This document shows, piece after piece, positions 36,112 to 46,558 of a stretch of 64,000 nt of DNA. The stretch spans positions 62,001-126,000 of the forward strand of contig NZ_JACJRQ010000006.1 of assembly GCF_014697355.1 (NCBI RefSeq). The letters run 5' to 3'. Below the pieces are notes generated by a model. The model worked only from the letters and a program-made list of their open reading frames with translations. It ran no database searches and was not told the origin of the DNA. The DNA comes from Nostoc calcicola FACHB-3891. Its GTDB lineage: Bacteria > Cyanobacteriota > Cyanobacteriia > Cyanobacteriales > Nostocaceae. Position 1 is the stretch's first letter; each line of letters starts with the position of its first letter. The translations under genes and the position numbers were made by a program.

Positions 36112-37158
36112 GTGAAAGCACAGGTATTTAGAGGCGTAAATCAACTGTCTTACGAAGATATCCCAGTTCCAACCTTGGAACCTGATGAGGTACTCGTACA
36201 GGTGCGGGTTGTGGGGTTGTGTCAGTCAGATATTAAAAAAATTCGTTATCCACTGTATGAACCGCCGCGCATTTTTGGACATGAAACTGCTGGTACGATC
36301 GCAGCAGTAGGATCTCAGGTACAAAATTGGCAAGTTGGACAACGGGTAGCAGTCATGCACCACATACCCTGTATGCATTGCGCCTATTGTCTAAATGATA
36401 ATTTTTCCATGTGCGATGTCTACAAAAATATTTCCACTACCGCAGGCTTTAACGCTAGCGGTGGCGGTTTTGCTGATTATGTCAAAGTACCCGGACATAT
36501 TGTGCAAAATGGCGGGTTAATTCCCATCCCTGACAATATCAGTTTTGAAGAAGCGAGTTTTGTCGAACCCACTAACTGCTGCTTGAAAGCAGTGAAAAAA
36601 GCCCAAATTGCCCCAGGACAAACTGTGTTAGTCACTGGCGCAGGGCCAATTGGATTAATGTTTATCATGTTGGTGAAGTATTTCGGAGCAAAAGCGATCG
36701 CCACCGATTTACTACCCTCTAGAATTGAAAAAGCATTGAATGTTGGTGCAGAGGCGGCTTTTGATGCTCGTGATGCCGATTTAACAGCAAAAATCCATGC
36801 CCTAACTGGTGGACTAGGTGTTGATGTCACCCTCCTAGCTGTCCCCAGTGAAAAAGCATTTTTTCAAGCACTTGATAGTACCCGCAAAGGTGGAAAAATT
36901 CTGTTTTTCGCCGAATTTCCTGATGAGGTGGAAATTCCCATTAACCCCAATATCCTCTACCGTCGGGAAATCGACTTGATAGGCAGTTATAGCTCATCTT
37001 ATCGGGTTCAGAATTTATCAGCTGATATTGTATTTAATCAGCGGATTGACGTGAAAGCATTGATTAGCGATCGCTATCCATTAAAAGATTTATCAGCAGC
37101 TGTAGAAGCTGCGATCGCACCCACGGCGGAAACTTATAAAATCTTGATTTACCCGTAA
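36112..37158 (+). CDS. zinc-dependent alcohol dehydrogenase, medium-chain type
   Basis: It is predicted to oxidise an alcohol or polyol with NAD(P). The product of about 348 residues has the catalytic-zinc region (VGLCQSDIKK, FGHETAG), the structural-zinc loop (CMHCAYCLNDNFSMC) and the Rossmann motif (VLVTGAGPIGLMFIMLVKYF), with full family length. The substrate cannot be told from sequence; the best likeness is to sugar-alcohol or threonine-type dehydrogenases. The start is uncertain: a GTG at 36112 (VKAQVFRGVNQL) fits the family, while a TTG at 36064 adds 16 residues. It is monocistronic, followed by a repeat tract. Confidence 0.8.
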   Translation: MKAQVFRGVNQLSYEDIPVPTLEPDEVLVQVRVVGLCQSDIKKIRYPLYEPPRIFGHETAGTIAAVGSQVQNWQVGQRVAVMHHIPCMHCAYCLNDNFSMCDVYKNISTTAGFNASGGGFADYVKVPGHIVQNGGLIPIPDNISFEEASFVEPTNCCLKAVKKAQIAPGQTVLVTGAGPIGLMFIMLVKYFGAKAIATDLLPSRIEKALNVGAEAAFDARDADLTAKIHALTGGLGVDVTLLAVPSEKAFFQALDSTRKGGKILFFAEFPDEVEIPINPNILYRREIDLIGSYSSSYRVQNLSADIVFNQRIDVKALISDRYPLKDLSAAVEAAIAPTAETYKILIYP

Positions 37159-37260
37159 ATGGTGATGAGGAGGATGAGGGGAATGAGGGAGATGAGGAAG
37201 CAATTTTTCTCCCCCTGCTCCCTCATCTCCCCCTACTCCCTCATCTCCCCGTACTCCACA
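37159..37260. repeat. short tandem repeat tract
   Basis: A run of gatgagg/gaggaag units, then ctcccctactccctcatctcc units in the opposite sense, separates the dehydrogenase from the phosphate permease. It is the same class as the tracts at 25029 and 38010-38110. Confidence 0.6.
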
Positions 37261-37274
37261 TCAGCCTCAAAAAA

Positions 37275-38618
37275 ATGCATATTACCCTACTTCTCGTCGC
37301 CTTACTAGCCTTCTACGTCGCCTGGAATCTCGGAGCAAATGATGTTGCTAACGCGATGGGAACTTCTGTGGGTTCCAAAGCTGTTACTCTCAAACAGGCA
37401 CTAATAATTGCAGGGGTATTAGAGTTCACGGGTGCTGTCTTGTTTGGACATCAGGTAACGGAAACCCTAGCAACGAAAATTGCTAATCCCAGTTTATTTG
37501 TTGCTACACCCGAAATACTTGTGATTGGGATGGCGACGGTGCTGGTTTCCTGTGGCGTCTGGTTGCAAATTGCTACATCGCGCGGTTTACCAGTGTCATC
37601 TTCTCATGCGGTTGTTGGTGCGATCGCTGGATTTAGCTGGGTAGCTTTGGGAGTAGACGCAATTGATTGGTCATCAATTGGCATGATTACCGTTGGCTGG
37701 GTTTTAACTCCTGTAATTAGCGGTGCGATCGCAGCTTTATTCTACAGTCAAATCAAGCACTGGATTTTAGATCGACCTAATCAATTAGTGCAGTTACAAG
37801 AGTGGATTCCTTGGTTGAGTACCCTGCTGATAGGTGTATTTGGTGTGATTGTATTACCTTCCCTCACTGAACCGCTAACCAATTTTGTAATTGAGCAAGT
37901 TGGTTTCAAAATCCCTGCTTACGACATCCCACTGTTAACTGCTGCTGTAGCAGCAGTTGGACTCACAATTATTAGCTGGCGACAATTAAAACAGACGGGA
38001 GATGAGGGAGAACTACTTTTAACTCCCCACTCCTCACTCCTCACTCCTAACTCCTCACTCAGCACTCCTAACTCTCCACTTCCCACTCCCCACTCCCCAT
38101 TCCCCAATCCCGTCGAAAAATTATTTGCCCGATTCCAACTCTTAAGTGCTTGCTTTGTCGCTTTTGCTCACGGTTCTAATGATGTTGGTAATGCGATCGC
38201 TCCTTTAGCTGCGATCGTCTACATCGATCGCACTGGTAGCGTACCTGTGGATGGTATCACTATCCCTATCTGGATTTTAATCCTTGGTGGTGCTGGTATT
38301 GTTGGTGGTTTAGCTGTCTGGGGTAAAAAAGTCATCGCTACCATTGGCGAAAACATCATTTTCTTGCAACCTAGTAGTGGATTTTGTGCAGAACTGGCTA
38401 CTGCTACCACCATCCTGATTGCCTCCCGGCTAGGTTTGCCAGTCTCCACTTCCCACGCCCTTGTCGGTGGTGTCGTGGGTATTGGATTGGTGCAAAATAT
38501 TAAATCGATTAAGTTCCAAACTCTACAAGGTATTGCCGCCGCATGGCTAATTACAATCCCTGTTAGTGCGGTTCTCAGCGCTGCCATTTTTAGCATCGCC
38601 CGGATTTTATTCCTTTAA
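37275..38618 (+). CDS. PiT-family inorganic phosphate permease
   Basis: An inner-membrane phosphate symporter. The 447-residue product has both PiT signature repeats: AWNLGANDVANAMGTSVGSK near 16-35 and FAHGSNDVGNAIAPLAAI near 297-314, with about ten membrane helices. Between the halves (about residues 237-280) the hydrophilic loop is replaced by a Ser/Thr/Pro-rich stretch of TPHSSLLTPNSSLSTPNS type, encoded by the cactcctaact-like short tandem repeat otherwise found between genes. The repeat keeps the frame open. The gene is preceded by a similar repeat tract and has no obvious partner. Confidence 0.88.
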   Translation: MHITLLLVALLAFYVAWNLGANDVANAMGTSVGSKAVTLKQALIIAGVLEFTGAVLFGHQVTETLATKIANPSLFVATPEILVIGMATVLVSCGVWLQIATSRGLPVSSSHAVVGAIAGFSWVALGVDAIDWSSIGMITVGWVLTPVISGAIAALFYSQIKHWILDRPNQLVQLQEWIPWLSTLLIGVFGVIVLPSLTEPLTNFVIEQVGFKIPAYDIPLLTAAVAAVGLTIISWRQLKQTGDEGELLLTPHSSLLTPNSSLSTPNSPLPTPHSPFPNPVEKLFARFQLLSACFVAFAHGSNDVGNAIAPLAAIVYIDRTGSVPVDGITIPIWILILGGAGIVGGLAVWGKKVIATIGENIIFLQPSSGFCAELATATTILIASRLGLPVSTSHALVGGVVGIGLVQNIKSIKFQTLQGIAAAWLITIPVSAVLSAAIFSIARILFL

Positions 38619-38649
38619 AAATTATTAATATTTTTCCGATCTTTCCCCT

Positions 38650-38798
38650 TATAGGACTCCTATTTGATTTTTGAATAAACTCGCCCTCAACTACTCAAAA
38701 AGGCTAATTCCTTATTCCCATAAAGACGCGATTAATCCAGTCTCTATTGACTCCCTACATACGCTGTAGGAGTTCAAAAATCAAAGCGGATTACTATA
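38650..38798. mobile_element. MITE, family 5 (IS630-like ends), 149 bp
   Basis: The 26-bp terminal inverted repeats match at 22 positions (38650-38675 against 38773-38798; the shared inner part is tttgatttttgaa). The element begins and ends in TATA, as expected for insertion at TA by IS630/Tc1-type transposases. The interior has no ORF. Related left ends occur at 51392. The remaining 38799-39374 gap contains no feature I can name. Confidence 0.65.
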
Positions 38799-39374
38799 GT
38801 CGTTGCCAAACCTAGACTGCAACAACACCAAAAAAAGGGTGTTTTTGCAGAATGGCTCTTCATTTATTAGAATGTTGTGCAGGGGATAGCGTAACCTGGA
38901 ATTTCCACAGAAAGATAATTTAATCTCCATTTGAGATGTAAACTGTCACTCAAGTTACATTCCACACAAATTTAGAGCTAGTTTCGCAAGTCAGAGAAAT
39001 TTTTGGCGATCGGGCACTCAAGAGCAAGTCTTTGATAATAATATTGCCACCAAAACAATAAATATAGGACTTACGCAAATTGTAATTTTGAATTTTGAGA
39101 CAAATCTGAGATCGAGAAAAAACTCAAGCGTCTAACTTGGGGCGAACTGGATTTTTCAATCTTGGCTTCCTGAAATCAGAATAGGGCGTGATTTTGAATT
39201 TCCCACCAGGTCTTGATGCTTTGGTAACCTTGTGTCTAGCATGACAGAATTACGTTGAAATGCGGAAGTGCTGTTAAAATTTTTAATTTATCTGACAAAA
39301 TACAGGAAATTAGTATGAGTGCCCAAGTCTACGGGAAGCAGCTTTATTGTCAAGGCGTTAGAGGTTAGAAGCTA

Positions 39375-41744
39375 ATGGGGCGATTCGAGAAGCAACCAGA
39401 AAACCCGCGAGTTAGAGGCGAGCTCTCTAGAGCAGCGGAAAATGCTCTTTGGGCTGTAGTTGAAGACTTAGAAAATCTCCAGCAGAATGTCCTCAGAGCG
39501 TTGCAAGAAGACGTAAAGCGGCTTCAGGCAGAAAAAAATCGGTTATCTGATGATATTCAAAGCTTGCTAGAAGAAAAAGAGCATTTACAACAAGTGCGAC
39601 AAATTACTGAGCAGCAAGTATTAATTCGTCAGTTAGCAGAAGTTCTGGCAAAGCATATATCTTCACAACTGCAATCCTCTCTGGCAAATTTAGCTACGGA
39701 AAATACAGAGGGTAAATCTTACGAACAAGCTGCACTGAAATCCGCTGAAGTTAGCAGCAATGTAGTAAGTGAAATCAATGAAAAAGTCGAACACATGTTT
39801 GACAGCCTTGATGACACCGTTACCATCACTTTTAATTCACTACAACAAGAATTAAAGAATTATCAAAGTAATCTTTCCCAACAGCTGTCACGGATGTATA
39901 GCCAGCAGCAGCAAGGGGAAGCGATTTTGACAGAGTTTGTTAATCGCCTACATGGACAACTAGAAAAAACTATAGAAGAAACTTCACGCAAAGCACCAAC
40001 AACAGGTACACCAACTGTTTTGCAGCTGACAGAGCCAGATAAAAACATTTTTTTGGAGACATCCCCCCAGTTTGGCGAAGTAGTCAGAAATTCCTCTGAG
40101 CCAATTTCCGCGATTCCTAATCAATTTTCCCAAAGTCAAACTCCACCGCAAGAAAAGGCCACCGAACCAATTTCTGTCCTCAATCCGGACTTGTCCCAAA
40201 GCCAAACTCCTGTAGTTCTACCACCCCAGGAAAACACCACCGAACCAATTTCTGTCCTCAATCAGGACTTGTCCCAAAGCCAAACCCCTGTAGTTCTACC
40301 ACCGCAGGAAAAGGCCACCGAACCAATTTCTGTCTTCAATCAGGACTTGTCCCAAAGCCAAACTCCTGTAGTTCTACCACCACAGGAAAACGCCACTGAG
40401 CCAATTTCTGTCCTCAATCAGGACTTGTCCCAAAGCCCAACTCCTGTAATTCCACCACCGCAGGAAAAACCCGCTCAACCAATTTCTGTCCCCAGCAACG
40501 ATTTATCGGAAGATAAAACTTCATCAGAACCTTCTGATATATCAGTTCCACAGCAGGAAGTAACGCAACCTTCACTAAAAATTAATGCTCCGGAACTAGC
40601 TTCTGTTCTCCGCAAAAGTGTGCCACAGAGGAAAGCTAAAGCTACGCGTGTGACTGCACTAGAGCCGCCAAAGGAAGTAAAAACTCCCATAGAACAATCG
40701 CGCAATTCCTCAGGCTTATCTTCGATTCAAATTGGTTTTTTACTGATTGTATTGTCCACAGTCATATCCTCGCTTTACAACGTAGCCATCAAGGTGATTT
40801 TCCACGAAGGTTCCCAAATTTTCGGGGTACTAGAGGTAGAACGATTGTTACCACCGACTTTGGGCAATACTTTCTTAATTTTGACTATGCGATTTATGGT
40901 GGTAGTACCACTGTTGATTCTGTTGTCTCCTATACTGCATCCCAGGCTATGGCAAGATCTTGAAAACTTGGCTGATTCAGTCCGAGGAAATCCCACACCC
41001 ACTAATGCGGCTACAAAGCAGATTTTGGTGTTGTCAGTTGTCAGTGGGTGCTTTTTATTTTTATCTCAAGTGCTAATTTACACTGCAATTGCTCAAGTTG
41101 CCACTGGAGTTGCGATCGCACTTTTCTTTATTTATCCAATGATTACCGGTTTATTCTCGTGGTTTCTGTTTCGCGATCGCCCCACCATATTTCGTGTAGG
41201 AGCGATCGCTGCAATTTGCTGCGGTGAATTATTGGTTTTAGGAACTTCTCCCACCACTAGTATTGGTAATACTTCACTAGGAAGCAGCGCTGCTATTATT
41301 TCTGGCATAGCTTTTGCTGCTTACATAATTTTGACGCGGGTGTGTGCTAGTAAATTGCATCCGGTGACTTTTACTTTAATTAACTTCGCTACCATGTTGC
41401 TGTTGAGCTTTATTTGCTTGATGTTACCTTTACCAAGCGACTGGAACTTGCTAATTGACCCCACAAAAATGCTAGAACTGGTTTTAAGCGCATTTATTTT
41501 GGGTGTCTTAACTCTTTCTGGCTATTTGCTCAACAATGCTGGGATTACCAAGCTAGGCGCCTCACGTTCAGCCCTCATCGGCGGTAGCATCCCAGTTCTA
41601 ACAGTAATTTTCGCTGGGTTAATCATTCAAGAAAATTTGGATATCGTACAAATTTTAGGAGTATTGTTAGTAACTTTTGGCGCCGCTGCTTTCAGCTTTG
41701 AAACAATGCGAAATCAGGTTAAACCCTCTACTCCCACTAATTAA
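39375..41744 (+). CDS. coiled-coil/repeat domain fused to a DMT (EamA-type) transporter
   Basis: The 789-residue product has three parts. Residues 1-235 are a highly charged coiled coil (LENLQQNVLRALQEDVKRLQ, then leucine heptads). Residues about 240-400 hold four or five tandem 26-residue units (PVVLPPQEKATEPISVLNQD, then LSQSQT), rich in Pro, Gln and Ser. Residues about 445-780 hold ten membrane helices in two EamA halves (for example FLFLSQVLIYTAIAQVATGV and SALIGGSIPVLTVIFAGLII), the fold of drug/metabolite transporters. Ordinary DMT proteins have about 300 residues, so the N-terminal half is an addition. Substrate is unknown. Its stop codon lies inside the left end of a repeat element. 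From memory, a similar gene precedes hetR in Nostoc sp. PCC 7120. Confidence 0.75.
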   Translation: MGRFEKQPENPRVRGELSRAAENALWAVVEDLENLQQNVLRALQEDVKRLQAEKNRLSDDIQSLLEEKEHLQQVRQITEQQVLIRQLAEVLAKHISSQLQSSLANLATENTEGKSYEQAALKSAEVSSNVVSEINEKVEHMFDSLDDTVTITFNSLQQELKNYQSNLSQQLSRMYSQQQQGEAILTEFVNRLHGQLEKTIEETSRKAPTTGTPTVLQLTEPDKNIFLETSPQFGEVVRNSSEPISAIPNQFSQSQTPPQEKATEPISVLNPDLSQSQTPVVLPPQENTTEPISVLNQDLSQSQTPVVLPPQEKATEPISVFNQDLSQSQTPVVLPPQENATEPISVLNQDLSQSPTPVIPPPQEKPAQPISVPSNDLSEDKTSSEPSDISVPQQEVTQPSLKINAPELASVLRKSVPQRKAKATRVTALEPPKEVKTPIEQSRNSSGLSSIQIGFLLIVLSTVISSLYNVAIKVIFHEGSQIFGVLEVERLLPPTLGNTFLILTMRFMVVVPLLILLSPILHPRLWQDLENLADSVRGNPTPTNAATKQILVLSVVSGCFLFLSQVLIYTAIAQVATGVAIALFFIYPMITGLFSWFLFRDRPTIFRVGAIAAICCGELLVLGTSPTTSIGNTSLGSSAAIISGIAFAAYIILTRVCASKLHPVTFTLINFATMLLLSFICLMLPLPSDWNLLIDPTKMLELVLSAFILGVLTLSGYLLNNAGITKLGASRSALIGGSIPVLTVIFAGLIIQENLDIVQILGVLLVTFGAAAFSFETMRNQVKPSTPTN
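40083..40500 (+). repeat. 78-bp coding tandem repeats
   Basis: Units of 78 bp begin at 40161, 40239, 40317 and 40395, with degenerate flanking units. Each codes for 26 residues of the linker in the DMT fusion gene. Units are nearly identical, which suggests recent duplication. Confidence 0.8.
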
Positions 41745-41859
41745 GTAAGTCGGCGTAAATAATTCTTGTTGGGATAAGGCAGGGAGCAGGGAGAGAAAGA
41801 GTTTGAGCCTTGTTTACTTTTCTTCACACAGTTTGGTTTTATTGCACCGACTTACTTAA
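41741..41859. mobile_element. MITE, family 6, 119 bp
   Basis: The terminal inverted repeats start ttaagtaagtcgg at both ends (41741 onward, and read inward from 41859), about 18 bp with two mismatches. The left end includes the TAA stop codon of the DMT fusion gene. The interior has a purine-rich tract and no ORF. No clear target duplication is visible. Confidence 0.65.
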
Positions 41860-41940
41860 ATAACCAATTCACTCAACTTAAGTGTGATGGTAGCTACAGT
41901 AGCTGCCATCAATTTTTGCCTGCATACCGACATTATGCAT

Positions 41941-42136
41941 TAATACGGTTCAGTTAAGGCTTAACTCTTTGTCAAAGTCATTTTTTTAACGTAGACCCGT
42001 TCGCGCAGCGTCTCGTAGAGAAGGGGCTTGCCGCAGGCTACCGCCTTCTCTACGAGAGGCTTCCGCCAACGCGCAGCGTCTCGTAGAGAAGAACGCAAAG
42101 AATGAGAAGGAAGAAATGCTTAACTGAACTGTATTG
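41941..42136. mobile_element. MITE, family 1, second copy, 196 bp
   Basis: The terminal inverted repeats of about 17 bp have one mismatch (41942-41958, 42119-42135). A 10-bp target duplication, cattatgcat, lies at 41931-41940 and 42137-42146. The ends share aatacg.tt...gttaag with the element at 12446-12557, and the interior shares ttttttaacg, aacgcaaag and aggaagaaat. It is larger because a palindromic repeat (next feature) interrupts the shared core. Confidence 0.85.
41998..42091. repeat. palindromic repeat inside the MITE
   Basis: Two direct copies of gcgcagcgtctcgtagagaa and one inverted cttctctacgagaggc unit form a foldable block of about 90 bp. It occupies the position where the shorter family-1 element has only ordinary sequence. 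This is a common dispersed repeat type in heterocystous cyanobacteria. Confidence 0.6.
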
Positions 42137-43703
42137 CATTATGCATAGCAAAGTACTGTTAGCGGTAGCGGGGCGTTGAGTCAGTGCTGAGTCAAGAGTG
42201 AGGAGTTAGGAATTAAGAGTTATTCTCCTCCTGCTTCCCCTGCTTCCCCCATCTCCCTGTAGCGAAGATTGCATTTTTAGAAATTTAGCCTGATACAGAT
42301 AGGAAAACACGTATATATGAGCAGTGTGAGTACTACTGACTCAAGCAATTGAGCATGAGTACTTGCTCCACAGACAAGATTTGCAGGGAGTTGAGATGAT
42401 TGCAGCACCTTTTGGAACTAGTAGCACCAATGTCTAGACTAACTTGTTTTTTCAGCTTGCCAGACCATTGTAGCTACATAAATAAATGGAGCGATCGCCC
42501 AACAGAAAGCTACTAACACATGTTTAAAAAGTCTACCGTTGTATGGATATCCTCCCTTGCTCTGCTTTTTCAGGGGGAAAAACCTTCTCAAAATCCTTGT
42601 TTCTAATGAGAGCGCTAGGGATATCTAAAATTTTTCATACATCAGCGACGATTTTGAAAACATCCTCTAAGGCGTTCCACATTTATAGGACTTAGGCAAG
42701 TTTCATAGTTTTGTCCTTAGAGGTAATTCAGAATCAAAAGTCAAGAGTCCCAAAAAAGTGGATTTTTGACCATTGACTTTTGACTCTTGACTCCTAGAAA
42801 TGATAAAAATTTAAAATATTTTCATGAAAAAAATATAAATTAAGCCCGCAATAAATTTGGAATAAAAATCAAATTTAATCGAATATATTTTATCATAGTT
42901 ATGAGTGATCGCTAATTTTACGATTAACTAAAATCTAATGGCAATACAGTTAATTCTGTCTGCATTGCCTCTTATACGGTCAGTTCAACAACACAAAAAG
43001 GTAAATCAGACTAGGATTTTTTAGCTATCTTGTAAATATCATGAAAGCTTGACTTCCTGAAAAAATAAATTATTTAAATAAGTCTTAGCGAACAACTTTA
43101 AAAGATATAAATATATTCCCAAAGCAAAAAATAATGATACAATCGTTAGCGATGTTTGAAAAAACAGGTATTTTGAAATTGAAATTATTTGCTCTACTTG
43201 ATGTCTACAATTTTTCCTCAAGCCAGCCAGCTATATTGCGGAGACATCACTTGAGGTTGTGAACAGGATAATACTTCACAACTGGCGATTTGGCTGAGCT
43301 TGTGAATCTTGGCACACCTGGTAAGCAGCTTCCTTCTAGCTCGCTCCCTATTATTTCCAGTCAATTGTGTACTACAAACAATTCGTCAAAGCTCAATAAA
43401 AACCATCTTTTTCGAGTCTATAGATATCCCAGATGAACCGCGTAAACTAGTTTTTCCTTTGAGCCAGCATAATGTCATAATTAGCGTTAAGCAGCTTGAC
43501 GTTGTTACTCTTGAAGGACAAGAAACTAGAAAACCTTAAAGAACTTAAAAGCTTTGTAGATTTAGTTACAACACAGTTGGCTTTGAGGAGATAAATCACC
43601 GTCAAGCTAGACGTGGTGATGTCTGTAACTTTCAGGACAGATGTAGGGACGGTTATGGTAGCAACACTGTATCTGTGTGTGTACCATAAAATATGCGATA
43701 ATG
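42137..43703. other. long non-coding region upstream of hetR
   Basis: It holds STRR units (42185-42260 and 42728-42800, agtcaagagt/gactcttgact). A few short ORFs occur (a 60-residue one on the minus strand at 43039-43221 and a 76-residue one at 43309-43539), but none has a convincing protein pattern. Heterocyst genes often have long leaders, and hetR of Nostoc sp. PCC 7120 has several mapped start sites within several hundred bases upstream, so part of this may be transcribed. Confidence 0.4.
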
Positions 43704-43748
43704 GTAGTTTGAGCTACCACAAATATCATAGTTATCGCATACTAATAT
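43704..43748 (+). promoter_or_regulatory. NtcA-like site and -10 box upstream of hetR
   Basis: A perfect GTA-N8-TAC (GTAgtttgagcTAC, 43704-43717), itself flanked by G and C to extend the palindrome, is followed 25 bp later by TAATAT (43743-43748), about 95 bp before the hetR ATG. The geometry is near that of NtcA-activated promoters. Chance occurrence is possible. Confidence 0.45.
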
Positions 43749-43819
43749 AGTCTGAAGTAAAGACATTGCCTTCAGCCAGGTGTATACTACCTATTTTCAC
43801 TCGATTAAAAACTGTGTAA

Positions 43820-44743
<924 letters not shown>

Positions 44744-44838
44744 TACAACTGTGGAAAATTCCAAATTTCCAAAGGCGATCGAGTCACGTAATACCGTTTA
44801 TTTGTGAAGCTGCATATAATTCACCCCCGGCTATCGCC

Positions 44839-44862
44839 GTCCCCCCGATGCCTTGGGGGGAC
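44839..44862. terminator. possible hairpin after hetR
   Basis: gtcccccc and ggggggac with an 8-base loop, about 95 bp after the hetR stop. There is no T-run, so it may be a hairpin repeat rather than a terminator. Confidence 0.35.
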
Positions 44863-44928
44863 TACAGGGGGGTATTATTATGTGCACCTTCATACAGAAT
44901 TGGTATAATTTCAACGAACATCTTCTAA

Positions 44929-44970
44929 CTCCTCTCTTATACGGAGAGGAGAATTATAGCTTTTTATTTA
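44929..44970 (+). terminator. probable terminator downstream of hetR
   Basis: ctcctctc (44929-44936) and gagaggag (44944-44951) form a stem, followed by an AT-rich stretch with tttttattt. Confidence 0.5.
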
Positions 44971-45187
44971 TTTGAATAAGAATTACCGTTATCGTAGCAC
45001 ACACTTGTTAATAAATAGTATATTTTATTACTATTAAGTTAAATTGTAATCAAATTTATCTTCAGTATATACACAGATTATTTTTAAATAAAAAGTTATT
45101 ACTATAACCTTAGTAACTCAAATAAAACTTACCAGTAGAACATTATAAAAACGATTCAGATCAAAATGTCTGCAAAGCTTAGATAAC

Positions 45188-45316
45188 GTGCAGCTTTATG
45201 GCGGTGCGGCCTGTCATCAGGAGGCGATTCCTTTAGGTCTTCTTCCTGGTACAGGTTTGTTTATTGGTAACCAATTTGGCTTATGGCAAAGTGACTGCTG
45301 CTACCTATGGATTTAG
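45188..45316 (+). pseudogene. possible gene remnant or tiny ORF
   Basis: A frame starting at GTG 45188 codes 42 residues (VQLYGGAACHQEAIPLGLLP, then GTGLFIGNQFGLWQSD) with amino-acid use like a real C-terminus. It has no ribosome-binding sequence and begins shortly after a stop in frame. I cannot assign a family. It is the only coding-like stretch in the hetR-TIGR03032 gap. Confidence 0.25.
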
Positions 45317-45386
45317 TTTTGTGTAACTGTTTTTGTACTTAACTAAGTCTAAACCATAACATTATTTGCTTAACAAAATTTGATTT

Positions 45387-46493
45387 ATGTTAGCCACCTC
45401 TACTACTACTACTGCCCAGCAAGAGAATAACTTAATTCAGTGTGACGCTGACCACGGATTTATCTCTTGGCTGAGTCAAGCCGGAGGTTCAGTTGCCATC
45501 ACCACCTACCAAGCCGGGAAACTAGCACTAGTGGGCTGGAATGGGCAACAGATTACCATGCTGTTACGCCAATTTTCCAAACCAATGGGGTTAGCAGTTC
45601 ATGGTTCACGTTTGGCGGTGGCTAGCCATCACGAAGTCTATTTATTAGCCAATGCCCCCACATTAGCTTATGAGTATTTAGAAGACCAGCCTGGACGCTA
45701 CGATGCCCTTTACCTCCCACGGATGACATACTTCACAGGCGACCTCAACATTCATGACCTGGAATTTGGTAGAGAAGGGCTGTGGGTTGTCAACACTCGT
45801 TTTTCCTGTCTTTGTGCCTTGAGTCCAGACTTTAGTTTTGTACCGCGCTGGCATCCCAAGTTTATTTCCCAAGTAGTACCAGAAGACCGCTGCCACCTGA
45901 ATGGTTTAGCGATGGTAGACGGCAAACCTAAGTATGTGACTGCCCTCGGTACGACAGATACCGTCGGGGGATGGCGGCCAGGCAAAGCCAACGGTGGAGT
46001 CGTAGTGGAAGTAGAGACCAATGAAATTATTGTAGATGGATTATCAATGCCCCATTCCCCAATTTGGCATGACGGGTTTTTGTGGTTACTCAACTCTGGT
46101 GCAGGGGAAGTATGGCGCATTCATCCAGAATCAGGAGACAAACAGGTAGTCTGTGTACTCCCTGGATTTCTGCGGGGATTGTGCTGCGTTGGGTATTACG
46201 CCCTAGTGGGACTGTGCCAGATTCGGGAACGGCATATTTTTGGGGGGTTGCCGATTACTCAACGGTTTGAGCAGTTGCTTTGTGGCGTGGCAGTCGTTGA
46301 TTTGCGAAATGGGCAGCAGGTGGGGATGCTCAAGTTCACCACAGGCTGCCAAGAACTGTACGATGTGCAGTTTCTTGCTGGTGTACAGCGTCCGATGGTT
46401 TTGAATCAGGAACGAAAAGAAATCCGCCAAGCATTTACAGCACCAGAGTTGAACTACTGGCTGCGACCGAGTGCGGTGATTCCTAATGACTAA
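45387..46493 (+). CDS. TIGR03032-family protein
   Basis: The 368-residue product has the TIGR03032 pattern: [58 protein letters not shown], and [12 protein letters not shown]. The repeated short beta segments suggest a propeller-like fold. The biochemical role of the family is unknown. There is no signal peptide. It lies 65 bp upstream of the RTX gene on the same strand, so the two may be co-transcribed. Confidence 0.85.
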   Translation: MLATSTTTTAQQENNLIQCDADHGFISWLSQAGGSVAITTYQAGKLALVGWNGQQITMLLRQFSKPMGLAVHGSRLAVASHHEVYLLANAPTLAYEYLEDQPGRYDALYLPRMTYFTGDLNIHDLEFGREGLWVVNTRFSCLCALSPDFSFVPRWHPKFISQVVPEDRCHLNGLAMVDGKPKYVTALGTTDTVGGWRPGKANGGVVVEVETNEIIVDGLSMPHSPIWHDGFLWLLNSGAGEVWRIHPESGDKQVVCVLPGFLRGLCCVGYYALVGLCQIRERHIFGGLPITQRFEQLLCGVAVVDLRNGQQVGMLKFTTGCQELYDVQFLAGVQRPMVLNQERKEIRQAFTAPELNYWLRPSAVIPND

Positions 46494-46558
46494 AGAGTCT
46501 GCTTAATCAGACCGTAATTTTTGAAATCAAATTTTTAGTTTTTAAGAGAGGTTTTTTC

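Noticed and set aside
43039..43221. 60-residue hydrophobic frame upstream of hetR on the minus strand
   Set aside because: AT-rich DNA easily yields hydrophobic frames; there is no start signal or context.
43309..43539. 76-residue frame upstream of hetR
   Set aside because: No ribosome-binding sequence, no recognisable pattern, and it lies in the hetR upstream region with its repeats. Kept only as part of the non-coding region.
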